Notes: generated by a model not told the origin, from the sequence alone. Counted from the stretch's first letter, positions 50,147-61,442 are shown. The stretch: DNA of 64,000 nt from Metamycoplasma alkalescens (GCF_900476125.1 NZ_LS991949.1:124001-188000); one strand, 5' to 3'. A program made the numbers and translations.

Positions 50147-51376
50147 TTGAATAAAAAATTAAGATTATTTTTAAGTGCAATGCCAGTTATTGCATTACCA
50201 GTTGTTGCTGCAAGTTGCAATACAACTAATAATAAAAATGACTTTAGTTCACTTAAAGAAAAAATTGAAAAATTAAGTGTTGAACAAAAAAGAGAATTAA
50301 TTGATAATTTAAATTTAACAAAAGAAGAAAAATCTGAATTAATTGATAAACTAAATTCAGGTGCAGGAATTGCAGCGGCAATTGTTTGATATGTAACTTC
50401 TGCTGAACAAAGAGCGGCTGCAATGCAAGCTTATACATTGGCAAAAATTGCATTTGATAATATTAAGAAAAAAGAAGAAAAATTACAAGAGTTGGATTAT
50501 ACAAAATCTAAAGATGGTGTTGTTAAAAATACAGAAGGAGATAAAGCTGTACCTGTTGTTTTCATGGATATTGATGAAACAGTTTTTGTTAATGAATACA
50601 CTGAATCATGAATGGTTTATGAAAATAATGGTGTGTTTAGTGAAGAATTCAAAGGTGAAGTTGATGCCAAGGGAAATAGAAAACCAGTTCCTGGGGCAAT
50701 TGATTTTATTAATCATGTCTTTAAAAATGGTGGAATTGTTATGTTTAACTCAGGAATTCCGCAAGTCAAAGCTCCAATTGAAGGAATTAAGAAAAACTTA
50801 ATTAAACACGGAGTTAAAGAAAAATATGTTCATGATTGAATGTTTTGATGCTCTGGTGTGGATACAACTGCTAAAGGCGGAAAATATGAAGACAAAAGTC
50901 CATGAAAAACTGCCTTAGAAAATCCTAATATTAATAAGCGTGTAACAAGTAAAAATCAAAGAATGAATGATGTTAGTGATAATAAGGATGGTTGAAACTT
51001 TAATGTATCAGATTCAAAATCAGGAGATAAAATCCGCACTAAAGTAATTATGAAAATCGGTGATGATTTTAATGATTTTTATGATGATGCATATAAACAT
51101 CTAAAACCAGGGGATAATATTAAATTTATAAAAGATAATAACTTAGATCGTTTATTTACTGACATTGAATTTAAAAATGGGAAGGGTGTTAAAGTTACAG
51201 TTAAAGATGGGCAAACTAAAGTTGAAGAACTTAACTGACATCAATTTAATATTCAAGTTCCAGGAAATGCAATGTATGGTGGATGAGCTCGTCCATATAA
51301 ACATGGTAAATTTGATAAAATTTGAAAAGCATTAGAAAAAGTATTTAAAAATTCACAAGATAATATCCAAGCTTAG
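50147..51376 (+). CDS. HAD-family acid phosphatase lipoprotein (P4-like)
   Basis: 409 residues. The only start with a good ribosome-binding site (AAGGAG, 6 bases away) is TTG at 50147; it yields the complete lipoprotein signal with lipobox VAASC. The nucleophile motif is VVFMDIDETVFVNEYTESW (DxDxT), followed by a PVPGAIDFINHV block and GDDFNDFYDDA for the acidic motif, as in lipoprotein e(P4)-type 5'-nucleotidase/acid phosphatases. Residues of about 30-75 form a helical linker. Probably releases phosphate from nucleotides at the cell surface for uptake of the nucleoside. Confidence 0.85.
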
Positions 51377-51420
51377 TTAGTATAAAAAAACCTAAAATTA
51401 AGAGCAATAAAATTTATTTT

Positions 51421-51471
51421 AAATATCAAACAAGATTTTATTTAGATTAAAAATTGCGTTTGATATTTTTT
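51421..51471 (+). terminator. Terminator after the acid phosphatase gene
   Basis: An 11-bp stem AAATATCAAAC / GTTTGATATTT with a long (26-base) loop is followed by a T run. Confidence 0.6.
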
Positions 51472-51502
51472 ATTTGTAAAAAAAACATAAAAAATTAGTT
51501 TT

Positions 51503-51627
51503 TGGTATAATAAATTGGTATTTATGCAAGGAAGCATAAGATTGCGATATGCCAAGCTTAGTTGTTCTACTTGGATATTGAGAACTTGTGTGGAGCATTT
51601 CAATTAATTGAAAAAGGAGAACAAGCA
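51503..51627 (+). promoter_or_regulatory. Promoter and leader of the S10-spc superoperon
   Basis: Extended -10 TG-G-TATAAT (51503-51511) starts a leader of about 110 bases. It contains a hairpin TTATGC / GCATAA (51522-51539). AAGGAG lies 9 bases before ATG 51628. The long leader could carry regulation by a ribosomal protein; this is inferred from length only. Confidence 0.55.
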
Positions 51628-51936
51628 ATGGCAAAACTGGAAATTAAGATCAAAGCTTTTGAAGCTAATTTAGTTGATGATGCAGCAAAAAAAGTTGTCT
51701 TATTAGCAAAAGCAGAAAAAGCTGAAGTTAGTGGTCCAATTCCCTTACCAACAAAAAGAGAAATTGTTACCATTCTAAGATCAGTTCACGTTAATAAAAA
51801 ATCACGTGAGCAATTTGAAAGTAGAACTCATAAACGGCTAATAGTTTTATCAAATGTAACTAAAACTTTAATTGATAAAGCAAAAAGATTAGAATTACCT
51901 GCTGGAGTTCAAATTACAATCAAATCTGTAGAATAA
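51628..51936 (+). CDS. rpsJ: 30S ribosomal protein S10
   Basis: 102 residues, the normal size. KLEIKIKAFEANLVDDA, GPIPLPTKREIVTILRS and FESRTHKRLI identify it. ATG 51628 with AAGGAG is chosen over the upstream in-frame start at 51562, which would add an unrelated extension. First gene of the S10 operon; also a transcription antitermination factor in other bacteria. Confidence 0.96.
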   Translation: MAKLEIKIKAFEANLVDDAAKKVVLLAKAEKAEVSGPIPLPTKREIVTILRSVHVNKKSREQFESRTHKRLIVLSNVTKTLIDKAKRLELPAGVQITIKSVE

Positions 51937-51978
51937 TACAGATGATTATTTTTTATTTTATATTTAGAAAGGAAAAAA

Positions 51979-52800
51979 ATGAAAGGAATCTTAGGAAGAA
52001 AAGTTGGAATGACTCAACTATTCACAAGTGAAGGTAAATTAATTCCTGTGACTGTAGTTGAAGTTAAACCAAATGTTGTTACCAACGTTTTAACACAAGA
52101 AAAAAACGGTTATATTGCAACACAACTTAGTTTAGAAGATAAGAAAAAATCTCGAATTAAGAAACCTGAAGTTAACTATTTTAAACAAGCAAATACAACA
52201 CCTAAGCAATTCGTAAAAGAAATTCGTAACATGACAGGTTACAACCTAGGTGAAACTATTGATGCCTCAATTTTTGAAGGCGGAGATATTGTTGATGTTA
52301 CAGCAATTTCAAAAGGAAAAGGTTTTGCTGGAACCATTAAAAGATGAAACCAACACATTGGTCCAAAATCACATGGTGGTGGGGGTGGTTCAAAACCTAT
52401 TAGACAAACTGGTTCAATTGGTGACATTTCTGGAAATAGAGTTTGGAAAGGTATGACAATGCCAGGTCATCTAGGATCAGAACAAGTAACAATTCAAAAC
52501 CTTGAAGTTGTGAAAATTGACACTGAAAATAATCTTTTATTATTAAAGGGTAGCACCCCAGGAGCTAAAGGCGCATTATTAGTAATTAAAAATGCGAAAA
52601 AATCAGTTCAAAAGAAACCTGAAATTAAATTAGTAAACCTGAAAGAAGCTTTAGCAAAAAATGAAATTTTTGAACAAGCAAAAAAATATAATCTTGAATT
52701 AAAAATGGAAATGTCATTAAAAGAAATGAAGAGTGCTTTAGCTGAAGCAATTGCCAAAGAAGAAGCAGCTAAAGAAGAAAATGTTGAAGGAGATAAATAA
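51979..52800 (+). CDS. rplC: 50S ribosomal protein L3
   Basis: 273 residues. [15 protein letters not shown] and the central [11 protein letters not shown]...SHGGGGG-type loop that reaches the peptidyl transferase centre identify L3. The last 60 or so residues (Lys/Ala/Glu-rich) are an extension beyond the usual length of about 210. AAAGGAA precedes ATG 51979. Confidence 0.95.
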
Positions 52801-52802
52801 TT

Positions 52803-53762
52803 ATGGCATCAGTTGTTGTTGACAAATACTATATCTCAGAAGCATTTGATGAAAACCGAAACATTTCATTTAATTTCAAAAAAGCCAAAGAAGAAGTTTC
52901 AGGAAATTTTGCTAACTTTATTGATGCGGTGAATGAATTTATTAGCATTAGTGAAAAATCAGAAAATGTAACTCGTGTTTGATTCCATCGTGATGGTGCA
53001 TATCGTGGTAGTGTTAGTTTAGAAAAAGCAAAAATCATTGCAAATAAAATCGTTGAATCAAAAATTGAAAACGAAAAAGCAATTGAATATATTGAAAAAG
53101 AAGACTTGGTTGATAAACCAGTTAAGAAAGAAGAAAAAACAACTTCAAATAAGAATAAAGAAATTCCAACAGGAAACAAAAAAACTGATCTACCAAAATC
53201 TGTATTTGGATTAGAAAAAGTTTATGCTCAAGCAATTTTTGATGCAATTTTAGCAGAAAGAGCTTCAAAACGTTTCGCTACACATAAAGTTAAGTCACGT
53301 GGAGAAGTAAGTGGAACTGGGAAAAAACCTTGAGCTCAAAAACATACAGGTAATGCCCGTGCGGGTTCATTAAGAAGTCCAATTTTTGTTGGGGGTGGTA
53401 GAGCATTTGGTCCTACAACCGAAAGAAATTACAATTTAAAAATAAATAAAAAAGCAAGAAAAAATGCGTTATTCTCAGCTTTAACAATGTTAGCAAATGC
53501 CAATGCTGTTTTTGTAAGAGAATATCAATTAGAAAAAATTTCAACAAGAGCATTATTAGTTGAATTAAACAAAGATAATTTAATTAATTTAAATCATGTT
53601 CTAATTGTTTCTTCAAATGACATTGTATTTAGATCAGCAAGAAACTTACCAAATGTACATGTTTCAAAAGTAACATCTTTATCAATTGAGCAATTAGTTG
53701 CTGCTGATGTTTTAGTAATTAGCGCAGATGATATTAAATTCTTAGAAGGGATGGCAAAATAA
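52803..53762 (+). CDS. rplD: 50S ribosomal protein L4 with long N-terminal extension
   Basis: 319 residues against about 205 for ordinary L4. The L4 core starts around residue 130 (VFGLEKVYAQAIFDAIL) and includes the extended loop KHTGNARAGSLRSPIF that lines the exit tunnel. The first 130 residues hold a separate folded-looking segment and a Lys-rich linker. Two bases after rplC, overlapping rplW by one base (TAATG). Confidence 0.93.
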
Positions 53763-54226
53763 TGAATATTAATGAAGTTATTAAATATCCAGTTTTAACA
53801 GAAAAATCTGAAATTGCTAGAACAAATGAAAATGTTTATACATTTGTTGTTGATAAAAGAACAAATAAAGTTGAAGTTAGAAAAGCTGTTGAATTTATTT
53901 TTGATGTAAAAGTTCTAAAAGTTAACATTATTAACTATGATAAGAAACCAGCAAAACTTGGGAGATTTTCAGGATATAAAAATGCAGTTAAAAAAGCAAT
54001 TGTATATCTAGATGAAAAATCAAAAATTGTTTTATTTGCTGATGAAGCTAAGGAAGCAAAAAAGACTTTAGAAACGCAAGAAAAAGATGCAACTAAAGAA
54101 GTTAAAGAAATTTCTGAAGTAGAAAAGAAAGCAGCCGAAAAAATTAAAAAAGCTGCAGAGTTAAAAGAAGCAAAATTAGCAAAAGAAAATAAAGAAAACA
54201 AAACAAATAATCAAGAAGAAAAATAA
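53762..54226 (+). CDS. rplW: 50S ribosomal protein L23 with C-terminal extension
   Basis: 154 residues. MNINEVIKYPVLTEKSE and VEVRKAVEFIFDVKV are L23. Residues beyond about 95 are a Lys/Glu/Ala-rich helical tail not found in most homologues. L23 sits at the exit tunnel and docks trigger factor and SRP. Confidence 0.94.
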   Translation: MNINEVIKYPVLTEKSEIARTNENVYTFVVDKRTNKVEVRKAVEFIFDVKVLKVNIINYDKKPAKLGRFSGYKNAVKKAIVYLDEKSKIVLFADEAKEAKKTLETQEKDATKEVKEISEVEKKAAEKIKKAAELKEAKLAKENKENKTNNQEEK

Positions 54227-54327
54227 TTAATCTTGCATGCAACTATAAGATTAATAAACAATATAAAAATTAAAAAAATAATTCTTAAAAGAAAACAATA
54301 TTTTTAAGAAATGGAGAGAATAAAAAC
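54227..54327. promoter_or_regulatory. Intra-operon gap with inverted repeat upstream of rplB
   Basis: 101 bases, the longest gap in this operon. TTCTTAAAA / TTTTAAGAA can form a hairpin that lies next to the ribosome-binding site GGAGAG of rplB. No T run follows. It might modulate rplB translation or processing. Confidence 0.4.
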
Positions 54328-55176
54328 ATGGCTATTAAAAAGTTTAAAGCATACACAAATGGTCGTCGTAATATGTCTTCTCTTGACTACCAGGCAAATT
54401 TAACTGGACATAAACCAGAAAAGTCATTGCTTGTAGCACTTCCAACACATGCAGGAAGAAATAATCAAGGTAAAATCACTACTCGTCACCACGGTGGGAG
54501 GTTAAAAAGATTTTATCGGATTGTTGATTTCAAAAGATATAGCAAAGATGGAATTGAAGCAGTTGTTAAAACAATTGAATACGATCCAAATCGTTCAGCA
54601 AATATTTCATTAATTGTTTATCGCGATGGGGAAAAAAGATATATTATTAGTCCTAAAAATATTAAAGTTGGACAAAAAGTTGTTTCTGGTGAAAATGTTG
54701 ATATTCAAATCGGAAATAATTTACCATTAAAAAATATTCCCGAAGGTACATTTGTTCACAATATTGAACTACAACCAAAACAAGGTGGCATCATTGCGCG
54801 TTCAGCTGGTTCTTCAGCACAAATTCTTGGAAAAGATGAATCAGGAAAATATGTGATTCTAAAACTTAAATCAGGTGAAGTAAGAAAAGTTTTAGGTGTA
54901 TGTCGGGCAACAATTGGTGAAGTTGGAAATGAAGAACATTCATTAGTAAACATTGGTAAAGCAGGTAGAAATCGACTAAAAGGAATTAGACCAACAGTGC
55001 GGGGCTCAGCAATGAACCCAAATGATCACCCACATGGTGGTGGTGAAGGTAAACAACCAATCGGAAGAAAATCACCAATGACCCCATGAGGCAAAAAAGC
55101 GCTTGGAGTTAAAACAAGAGCAACTAAAAAAGCATCTAACCAATTCATTATTCGAAGAAGAAAGGAAAGTAAATAA
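54328..55176 (+). CDS. rplB: 50S ribosomal protein L2
   Basis: 282 residues. [20 protein letters not shown] and [21 protein letters not shown] (peptidyl transferase region) are diagnostic. Overlaps rpsS by one base. Confidence 0.97.
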
Positions 55177-55460
55177 TGTCTCGTTCATTAAAAAAAGCAC
55201 CATTTGTTGATGATCATTTAATGAAAAAAGTCGTTGCTATTATTGAAAATAAAGCACCAAAAAGACCAATTAAAACTTGATCAAGACGTTCAACAATCTA
55301 CCCAGATTTTATTGGCTTAACATTTCAAGTTCATAATGGTCATGCATTCATTGATGTGTTTGTAACCAACGATATGGTTGGACATAAATTAGGTGAATTT
55401 GCACCAACAAGAACCTTTAATGGTCATGGTGCTGATAAAGCAAAAGGAAAGAAAAAATAA
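55176..55460 (+). CDS. rpsS: 30S ribosomal protein S19
   Basis: 94 residues. [35 protein letters not shown] and [13 protein letters not shown] identify it. One TGA Trp codon. Start overlaps the rplB stop; rplV begins one base after its stop. Confidence 0.96.
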
Positions 55461-55461
55461 T

Positions 55462-55830
55462 ATGACACAACAAGTAGTTAAAGCATCAGTTAAAATGCAA
55501 AGAATTAGTCCAAGAAAAGCACGATTAGTTGCAGATTTAATTCGTTATAAATCAACTACACAAGCATTAGTGATTTTGCAAACAACAAATAAAAAGGCAT
55601 CAAAAATTATTTTCAAACTTCTAAATTCAGCAATTGCAAATGCAACAAATAATTATGGCTTAGATGCAACAAAATTAGTGGTCTCAAAAATTTTAGTTAA
55701 CGATGGTCCAACCCTAAAAAGATTTCAACCACATTCACGTGGACGTGCATACCCAATTTTAAAAAGAACAAGTCATTTCTATATTGAATTAATTGAATTA
55801 AATAATGAACTAAGTATGGAGGCAAAATAA
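55462..55830 (+). CDS. rplV: 50S ribosomal protein L22
   Basis: 122 residues from ATG 55462. VKMQRISPRKARLVADLIR and the C-terminal GRAYPILKRTSHFYIELIE (tunnel beta-hairpin) identify it. Upstream in-frame starts lie inside rpsS and are rejected. Confidence 0.95.
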   Translation: MTQQVVKASVKMQRISPRKARLVADLIRYKSTTQALVILQTTNKKASKIIFKLLNSAIANATNNYGLDATKLVVSKILVNDGPTLKRFQPHSRGRAYPILKRTSHFYIELIELNNELSMEAK

Positions 55831-55831
55831 T

Positions 55832-56569
55832 ATGGGACAAAAAGTCAATCCAAATGGATTTCGTTTTGGTGTAACCAAAGCACATAATACAGTTTGATAT
55901 TCAGACAAAGCCAATTTTGCAACTCTATTGCTAGAAGATCAAAAAATTTATGATTTCTTTGATGCAAAAGTTCGTGAGTATTTAATTGGAAATGTACAAA
56001 TTAAAAGAAATCAAAATGGTAATGTAATTGTTTATGTTTACACAGCTAAACCTGCTGCTTTATTAGGAACAAATGGTGATAATATTAAACAAATCACACA
56101 AGCACTTAAGAAACATTTAAAAAACAAAAAATTAAGCATCACAATCGATGTGATTGAATTAAAAAATCCTGATTTAAATGCAAGATTATTAGCCGAAGGA
56201 ATTGCAATTAAATTAGAAAATCGGGGAAGTTTTCGACTAGCACAAAAATTTGCAATTAAAAGTGCAATGAAAGCTGGTGCAAAAGGAATCAAAACCTCAG
56301 TTTCAGGCCGTTTAAATGGTGTTGATATGGCAAGAACTGAAGGATATACCGAAGGAGAAATGAAACTACACACCCTAAGACAAGATGTTGATTATGCCGT
56401 TACAATTGCAAAAACAACTTATGGAATCTTAGGAATTAAAGTTTGAGTATCTTGCGGCGAAATTCTAGACAAAAATAATTTGCAAACAAATTTTGCTAAA
56501 AAACCTGAAAGAAGACCAAGATTTAGTGGAAAGGATGGCGAAAAACATGCTTCAACCAAAGAGAACTAA
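55832..56569 (+). CDS. rpsC: 30S ribosomal protein S3
   Basis: 245 residues from ATG 55832 ([13 protein letters not shown]) with GGAGG upstream in rplV. KH-type RNA-binding segment and the [18 protein letters not shown] block are typical. The 3' end overlaps rplP by 23 bases. Confidence 0.96.
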
Positions 56570-57002
56570 ACATCGGAAAATGTTTCGAATTCGTCATGAT
56601 AAAACTAAAGCACACCGTAACAATACCGTATCATTTGGGGAATTTGGTTTAAAATCAACTTCTTCAGCATGAATTAGTGCAAGGCAAATTGAAGCTGCCC
56701 GGATCGCGATTACCCGTCGAATGGGTCGTGAAGGTAAAGTTATTATTAAAATATTCCCACATATGTCAAAAACTTCAAAACCAATTGGTGTACGGATGGG
56801 TTCAGGTAAAGGAAGTCCAGATCAATGATTTGCTGTTGTCAAAGAAGGAACTGTGATGTTTGAAGTTATGGGTAACCAAGTTGATACAATGAAAGATGCA
56901 TTAAGACTAGGTGGACATAAATTACCAGTAACCTGAAAAATTGTTGCCAAAGAAGTAAGCGAAGAATGTAATTGCAAATGTGAAAATGGAGGAGAAAAAT
57001 AG
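56547..57002 (+). CDS. rplP: 50S ribosomal protein L16
   Basis: 151 residues. [14 protein letters not shown] and the arginine-rich GGHKLPV region identify L16. A Cys-containing tail ([11 protein letters not shown]) extends beyond the standard 137 residues or so. ATG 56547 lies within the rpsC end, implying coupling. Confidence 0.95.
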
Positions 57003-57004
57003 TT

Positions 57005-57205
57005 ATGACTTATACTGAACTTAAGAAAAAATCAGTTGAAGAACTAAATAATTTATTAAATGAATTAAAAGCTGAACTATTTTCACTTCGCTTCAAAAAT
57101 GCGACCCGTCAATTAGACCAAACTCATAAAATTATCTTAGTTAAAAAAGATATCGCAAGAACACTAACAGCCTTAAATTCAAAAGCAAAAGAAGGGGATA
57201 AATAA
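57005..57205 (+). CDS. rpmC: 50S ribosomal protein L29
   Basis: 66 residues: [20 protein letters not shown] and [14 protein letters not shown], the two-helix L29 fold at the tunnel exit. Overlaps rpsQ by one base. Confidence 0.95.
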   Translation: MTYTELKKKSVEELNNLLNELKAELFSLRFKNATRQLDQTHKIILVKKDIARTLTALNSKAKEGDK

Positions 57206-57489
57206 TGGAACAAGTTATGAGAGAAAATCGACGTAAAAAACTTGTCGGAACTGTGATCAGTACAAAAAACAATAAAACAATTACTGTGATTGTTGAAACA
57301 TATGAAAAACACCCACTTTATTCAAAGCGTTTCAAAAAATCAAAGAAATTTGCAGTTCATGATGAAAATAATCAGGCACAAGTTGGTGACGTTGTTGAAA
57401 TCCAAGAAACAAGACCACTTTCAAAAACCAAACATTTCCGTTTAGTTTCAATTAAATCACATGCTATTGGAGGATCTGAAAATGCTTAG
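57205..57489 (+). CDS. rpsQ: 30S ribosomal protein S17
   Basis: 94 residues. [39 protein letters not shown] and [14 protein letters not shown] identify it. Its end overlaps the rplN start by 8 bases. Confidence 0.96.
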   Translation: MEQVMRENRRKKLVGTVISTKNNKTITVIVETYEKHPLYSKRFKKSKKFAVHDENNQAQVGDVVEIQETRPLSKTKHFRLVSIKSHAIGGSENA

Positions 57490-57850
57490 TGAATTTTCAA
57501 GATGTAATGTTGCTGATAATTCAGGGGCAAAAGAAGTTATGATCATCAAAAATTTAGGTGGTTCTGTTGTAAGAAGTACAAATATTGGTGATGTTGTTGT
57601 TGTCACTGTTAAAAAAGCAATTCCAAATGGTGTTGTTAAAGAAGGTCAAGTTTTAAAAGCTGTTATTGTGCGAACAAAAAGAGGAATTTCAAGAGAAAAT
57701 GGTTCATACATCCGTTTTGATGACAATGCTGTTGTTTTAATTAAAGAAGACGGAAGCATGAGAGGAACCCGGGTATTTGGACCAGTTGCTAGAGAACTTC
57801 GTGATAAGGGATATTTGAAAATAATTTCATTAGCACCGGAGGTTTTATAG
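57482..57850 (+). CDS. rplN: 50S ribosomal protein L14
   Basis: 122 residues, exactly the usual length, from ATG 57482 ([18 protein letters not shown]). GGAGG lies 7 bases upstream, inside rpsQ, and decides this start over 57461. [20 protein letters not shown] closes the protein. Confidence 0.97.
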   Translation: MLSEFSRCNVADNSGAKEVMIIKNLGGSVVRSTNIGDVVVVTVKKAIPNGVVKEGQVLKAVIVRTKRGISRENGSYIRFDDNAVVLIKEDGSMRGTRVFGPVARELRDKGYLKIISLAPEVL

Positions 57851-57852
57851 TT

Positions 57853-58188
57853 ATGTCACAAGCAAAAATTAGAAAAAATGATATGGTTTTAGTAATTTCA
57901 GGCAAAGAAAAAGGTAAATTTGCTGCTGTTTTAGAAACAGATTACAAAAAACAAACTGTAATTCTAAAAGAAATCAATATGAAAATTAAACACCATAAAC
58001 CTTCACAAGAAAATACTGAAGGAAAAATTGAAAAAAAAGAATATCCAATTCATATTTCAAATGTTGCCTTTTTAGCTAAAAAAGGTGCCCAAGGTCAAAA
58101 ATCAATTGGGACAAAAATTGGTTGAAAAGTTGATGCAAAAACCGGTAAAAAACAAAGAGTTGCAAAAAAAGTTAATAAGGTTATTTAG
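57853..58188 (+). CDS. rplX: 50S ribosomal protein L24
   Basis: 111 residues (TGA read as Trp near the end). KIRKNDMVLVISGKEKGKFA is the KOW motif. HISNVAFL follows. Early assembly factor of the 50S subunit. Confidence 0.95.
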
Positions 58189-58209
58189 TAAATTAAGGAG
58201 ATTTTATTT

Positions 58210-58764
58210 ATGCCAAAATTAGAATTAGAAAAAAAATATTTAGAATTGGTTCGTCCAGAACTAATCAAAGAATTTGGTTATTCATCAATTATGCAAGCTC
58301 CACGTTTACAAAAAATCGTTATTAATATGACAGCCGGTAATGAAGTATCAAATTCAAAAGCTATTGAAGAAGTAATGGTTGAATTAAGCCAAATTACAGG
58401 GCAAAAACCATACCAAACAGTAGCAAAAAAATCATTGGCTTCTTGAAAATTACGTGAAGGAATGCCAATGGGTGGAAAAGTAACACTAAGACGTGAAAAG
58501 ATGTGATCATTTTTAACAAAATTAATCAATGTTGCCTTGCCGCGTGTGCGGGACTTTAATGGAACAAGTCTAAAAAGTTTTGATGGACGTGGAAACTATG
58601 CAATTGGCATTAAAGAAGAAATCATTTTCCCTGAAATTTCATTTGATAAAATCCGGAAATTAAAAGGTATGGATATTATTTTTGTAACAACTGCAACTTC
58701 AGACAAAGAAGCATTTGCATTATTAAAAAAACTTGGAATTCCATTTGCAAAGGCTAATAATTAA
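58210..58764 (+). CDS. rplE: 50S ribosomal protein L5
   Basis: 184 residues. [15 protein letters not shown], the RRTKMWSF-like RREKMWSF region and [16 protein letters not shown] identify L5, which contacts 5S rRNA and P-site tRNA. AAGGAG before ATG. Confidence 0.96.
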
Positions 58765-58780
58765 GGAGACAAAATAAATT

Positions 58781-58966
58781 ATGGCAAGAAAAGCATTAAT
58801 GGTTAAAGCAGAACGTAAACCAAAATTTTCAGCAAGAAAATATACTCGCTGTCAAATTTGTGGGCGTGTTCATGCAGTATTACGTAAATATAAAATTTGT
58901 AGAATTTGTTTTAGAGAATTAGCGCATGAAGGAAAAATTCCTGGTGTAAAGAAAGCGAGTTGATAA
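58781..58966 (+). CDS. rpsN: 30S ribosomal protein S14, zinc-binding type
   Basis: 61 residues. The short zinc form with CQIC and CRIC pairs. It ends in SW because the TGA before TAA is Trp. Confidence 0.96.
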
Positions 58967-58968
58967 TT

Positions 58969-59379
58969 ATGGCGATTATTACAGACCCAATAGCAGATAT
59001 GTTTGTAAGAATTAAGAATGCAATTTCAAGAAAATATTTAGAAGTTGTGATTCCGCATTCAAAAAAGAAAGAAAAAATCTTAGAAATTTTTGCTAAAGAA
59101 GGTTACATTAATACATTTGAAATTATTGTGACTAAAAAAGGTTTCAAAGAAATTAAAATATCTTTAAAATATAAAGGCATGAATCAAAATTTATCTGCAA
59201 TTACTGATATTAAAAAAGTTTCAAAACCAGGTTTAAAAGTATATTCAGCCGCAGATAAATTACCACGTGTTTTAAGTGGATATGGAACAGCGATTATTTC
59301 AACTTCAAAAGGATTGTTAACAGATAAAGAAGCAAGAAAAGCTAGCCTAGGTGGCGAAGTTATTGCTTTCATTTGATAA
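58969..59379 (+). CDS. rpsH: 30S ribosomal protein S8
   Basis: 136 residues from ATG 58969 (MAIITDPIADMFVRIKNA). The last sense codon is TGA (Trp) before TAA. GTAIISTSKGLLTDKEARK is the rRNA-binding C-terminus. Two bases after rpsN; the TTG start at 58960 is rejected. Confidence 0.96.
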
Positions 59380-59434
59380 GTTACTAAGTTTAAAAAAATA
59401 AGCAAAATAAAATTTATTTTAAATTTGATTATTT

Positions 59435-59974
59435 ATGTCAAGAATTGGTAAACGAATCTTAACAATCCCCAAAAATGTTGAAGTATCACTTACAAAAAAT
59501 CATTTAATTATTAAAGGTAATTTAGGACAATTAGAATATACATTTTCACCATTAATTTCTGTTGTTATTGAAAATAATGAAATTAAAACAATAAGAGCGA
59601 ATGAAGATAAAACTACAAAACAACTACATGGTACAACAAATGCAATTATTAGTAATATGCTAATTGGCGTTTCACAAGGTTACAAAAAAGAAATTGAAAT
59701 TAAAGGTGTTGGTTATAAAGCAACACTAAAAGGGAATGAAATCGAAGTTATTGCAGGTTATTCACATAACGTTTTAAAACAAATTCCAGCCAATTTAAAA
59801 GTTGAAGTTCCTAAACCAACAAACATCATTATTTCAGGAATTGATAAACAAGCTGTTGGACAATTTGCAGCGATTTTACGTGATATTAGACGTCCAAGTC
59901 CATACTCAGGTAAAGGAATTATGTATAAAGATGAAGTTATTAGACGTAAAGAAGGAAAAACTGCTGCAAAGTAG
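59435..59974 (+). CDS. rplF: 50S ribosomal protein L6
   Basis: 179 residues. MSRIGKRILTIPKNVEVS and RRPSPYSGKGIMYKDE identify it. No clear ribosome-binding site precedes ATG 59435, unlike its neighbours, although it is inside the operon. Confidence 0.96.
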   Translation: MSRIGKRILTIPKNVEVSLTKNHLIIKGNLGQLEYTFSPLISVVIENNEIKTIRANEDKTTKQLHGTTNAIISNMLIGVSQGYKKEIEIKGVGYKATLKGNEIEVIAGYSHNVLKQIPANLKVEVPKPTNIIISGIDKQAVGQFAAILRDIRRPSPYSGKGIMYKDEVIRRKEGKTAAK

Positions 59975-59994
59975 TGTAAAATAAGGAGTAAAAG

Positions 59995-60342
59995 ATGTTA
60001 TCAAGAAATCAAAAACGTAAAGCTAAACATTTGAAAATTACAAATAAATTAGCAAAAGGAACATCATCAAGACCACGTGTTGTTGTTTTCAAATCATTAC
60101 ACAATTTTTATGCACAAGCAGTTAATGACCAAACACATACAACAATCGCTTCATTTTCAACAAGACAATTATCTGAAAAAGGCAACAATATTGAAATCGT
60201 AAAAAAAGTTGCAAAAGAATTTGCAGCAAAACTAAAACAAGCCAAAATTTCTTCAATTGTTTTTGATCGTTCAGGTTATATCTACCATGGAAAATTAGCA
60301 GCTTTTGCTGATACATTAAGAGAAGAAGGGATTAAATTCTAA
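59995..60342 (+). CDS. rplR: 50S ribosomal protein L18
   Basis: 115 residues. [16 protein letters not shown] and [20 protein letters not shown] are diagnostic for this 5S rRNA-binding protein. AAGGAG upstream. Overlaps rpsE by one base. Confidence 0.96.
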   Translation: MLSRNQKRKAKHLKITNKLAKGTSSRPRVVVFKSLHNFYAQAVNDQTHTTIASFSTRQLSEKGNNIEIVKKVAKEFAAKLKQAKISSIVFDRSGYIYHGKLAAFADTLREEGIKF

Positions 60343-60983
60343 TGACTGATGAATTAAAAAAAGAAACAATTAAAGAAGAAGCTGCTACTACTAAAGTAGT
60401 TTTGGCACCCAAAGAAAATAAAAACAAAGAAACAACTTTAAAACAAAATCCTGAAAGAAGAAATTCTTTACCAAAAAAACAATTTAATGCCCAACAACCA
60501 GTTAAACTATACGAAGAAAAAGTTATTAATATCGCAAGAGTAACAACCGTAGTTAAGGGTGGAAGAAGATTTTCATTCTCAGCTTATGTTGTTGTTGGAA
60601 ATAAAAAAGGTAAAGTTGGTTTTGGGCATGGCAAAGCAAATGAAGTGCAAGATGCAATCAAAAAAGCCGTTAAAGATGCCCAAAAGAACATTTTTAGTGT
60701 TCCAGTTGTTAAAGGCACAATCCCACATGAAATTAAAGAAAAATTCTTAGCTTCAAAAGTGCAATTACGCCCTGCCAAAAAAGGTTCAGGAATTATTGCT
60801 TCAAATACCGTTCGTGCTGTTGTTGAATTAGCAGGTTATACTGATATTTCAACCAAAACTTATGGTTCAAGAACAAAACAAAATATTGTTCATGCCACTG
60901 TTAATGCCCTTAAAAAATTAAGAACAGTTGAAGAAATTGCAAAATTACGTGACATTGAATTAGATGTTTTATTAGATAAATAA
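60342..60983 (+). CDS. rpsE: 30S ribosomal protein S5
   Basis: 213 residues with a 60-residue Lys/Thr/Glu-rich N-terminal extension. The core [21 protein letters not shown] and [17 protein letters not shown] are typical. Confidence 0.96.
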   Translation: MTDELKKETIKEEAATTKVVLAPKENKNKETTLKQNPERRNSLPKKQFNAQQPVKLYEEKVINIARVTTVVKGGRRFSFSAYVVVGNKKGKVGFGHGKANEVQDAIKKAVKDAQKNIFSVPVVKGTIPHEIKEKFLASKVQLRPAKKGSGIIASNTVRAVVELAGYTDISTKTYGSRTKQNIVHATVNALKKLRTVEEIAKLRDIELDVLLDK

Positions 60984-61007
60984 AATTAAGGAGAAAACTA
61001 ATAGTTT

Positions 61008-61442
61008 ATGAAATTACATACACTAAAAGCAACACAAGGTGCACGTAAGCAAAAAACTCGTGTTGGTCGTGGTCATGCGGCTGGCAAGGGAAAACAAGCT
61101 GGTCGAGGACAAAGTGGACAAACAAAAAGAAGTACAGTAAGATTAGGTTTTGAAGGTGGGCAATTACCATTATTCAGAAGAATTCCAAAACGTGGTTTTA
61201 ATAATGTTAACCATGTTGAATATCAAATTGTAAACTTATTTTCATTGCAAAAAAAATTCAATGAAAATGAAATCGTTTCTTATGAAACATTAGCTGCAAA
61301 AAACCTAATTAAAGGGAAATTGCCTGTTAAAATTTTAGGAAAGGGAATTTTAACTAAAAAATTAATAGTTTCAATTCCAAATCTTTCGCAATCAGCTAAA
61401 GAAGCGATTGAGAAAGCAGGAGGAAAAATCGAGGTTCAATAA
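61008..61442 (+). CDS. rplO: 50S ribosomal protein L15
   Basis: 144 residues. [20 protein letters not shown] and [18 protein letters not shown] identify L15. AAGGAG at about 60988. Overlaps secY by one base. Confidence 0.96.
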   Translation: MKLHTLKATQGARKQKTRVGRGHAAGKGKQAGRGQSGQTKRSTVRLGFEGGQLPLFRRIPKRGFNNVNHVEYQIVNLFSLQKKFNENEIVSYETLAAKNLIKGKLPVKILGKGILTKKLIVSIPNLSQSAKEAIEKAGGKIEVQ

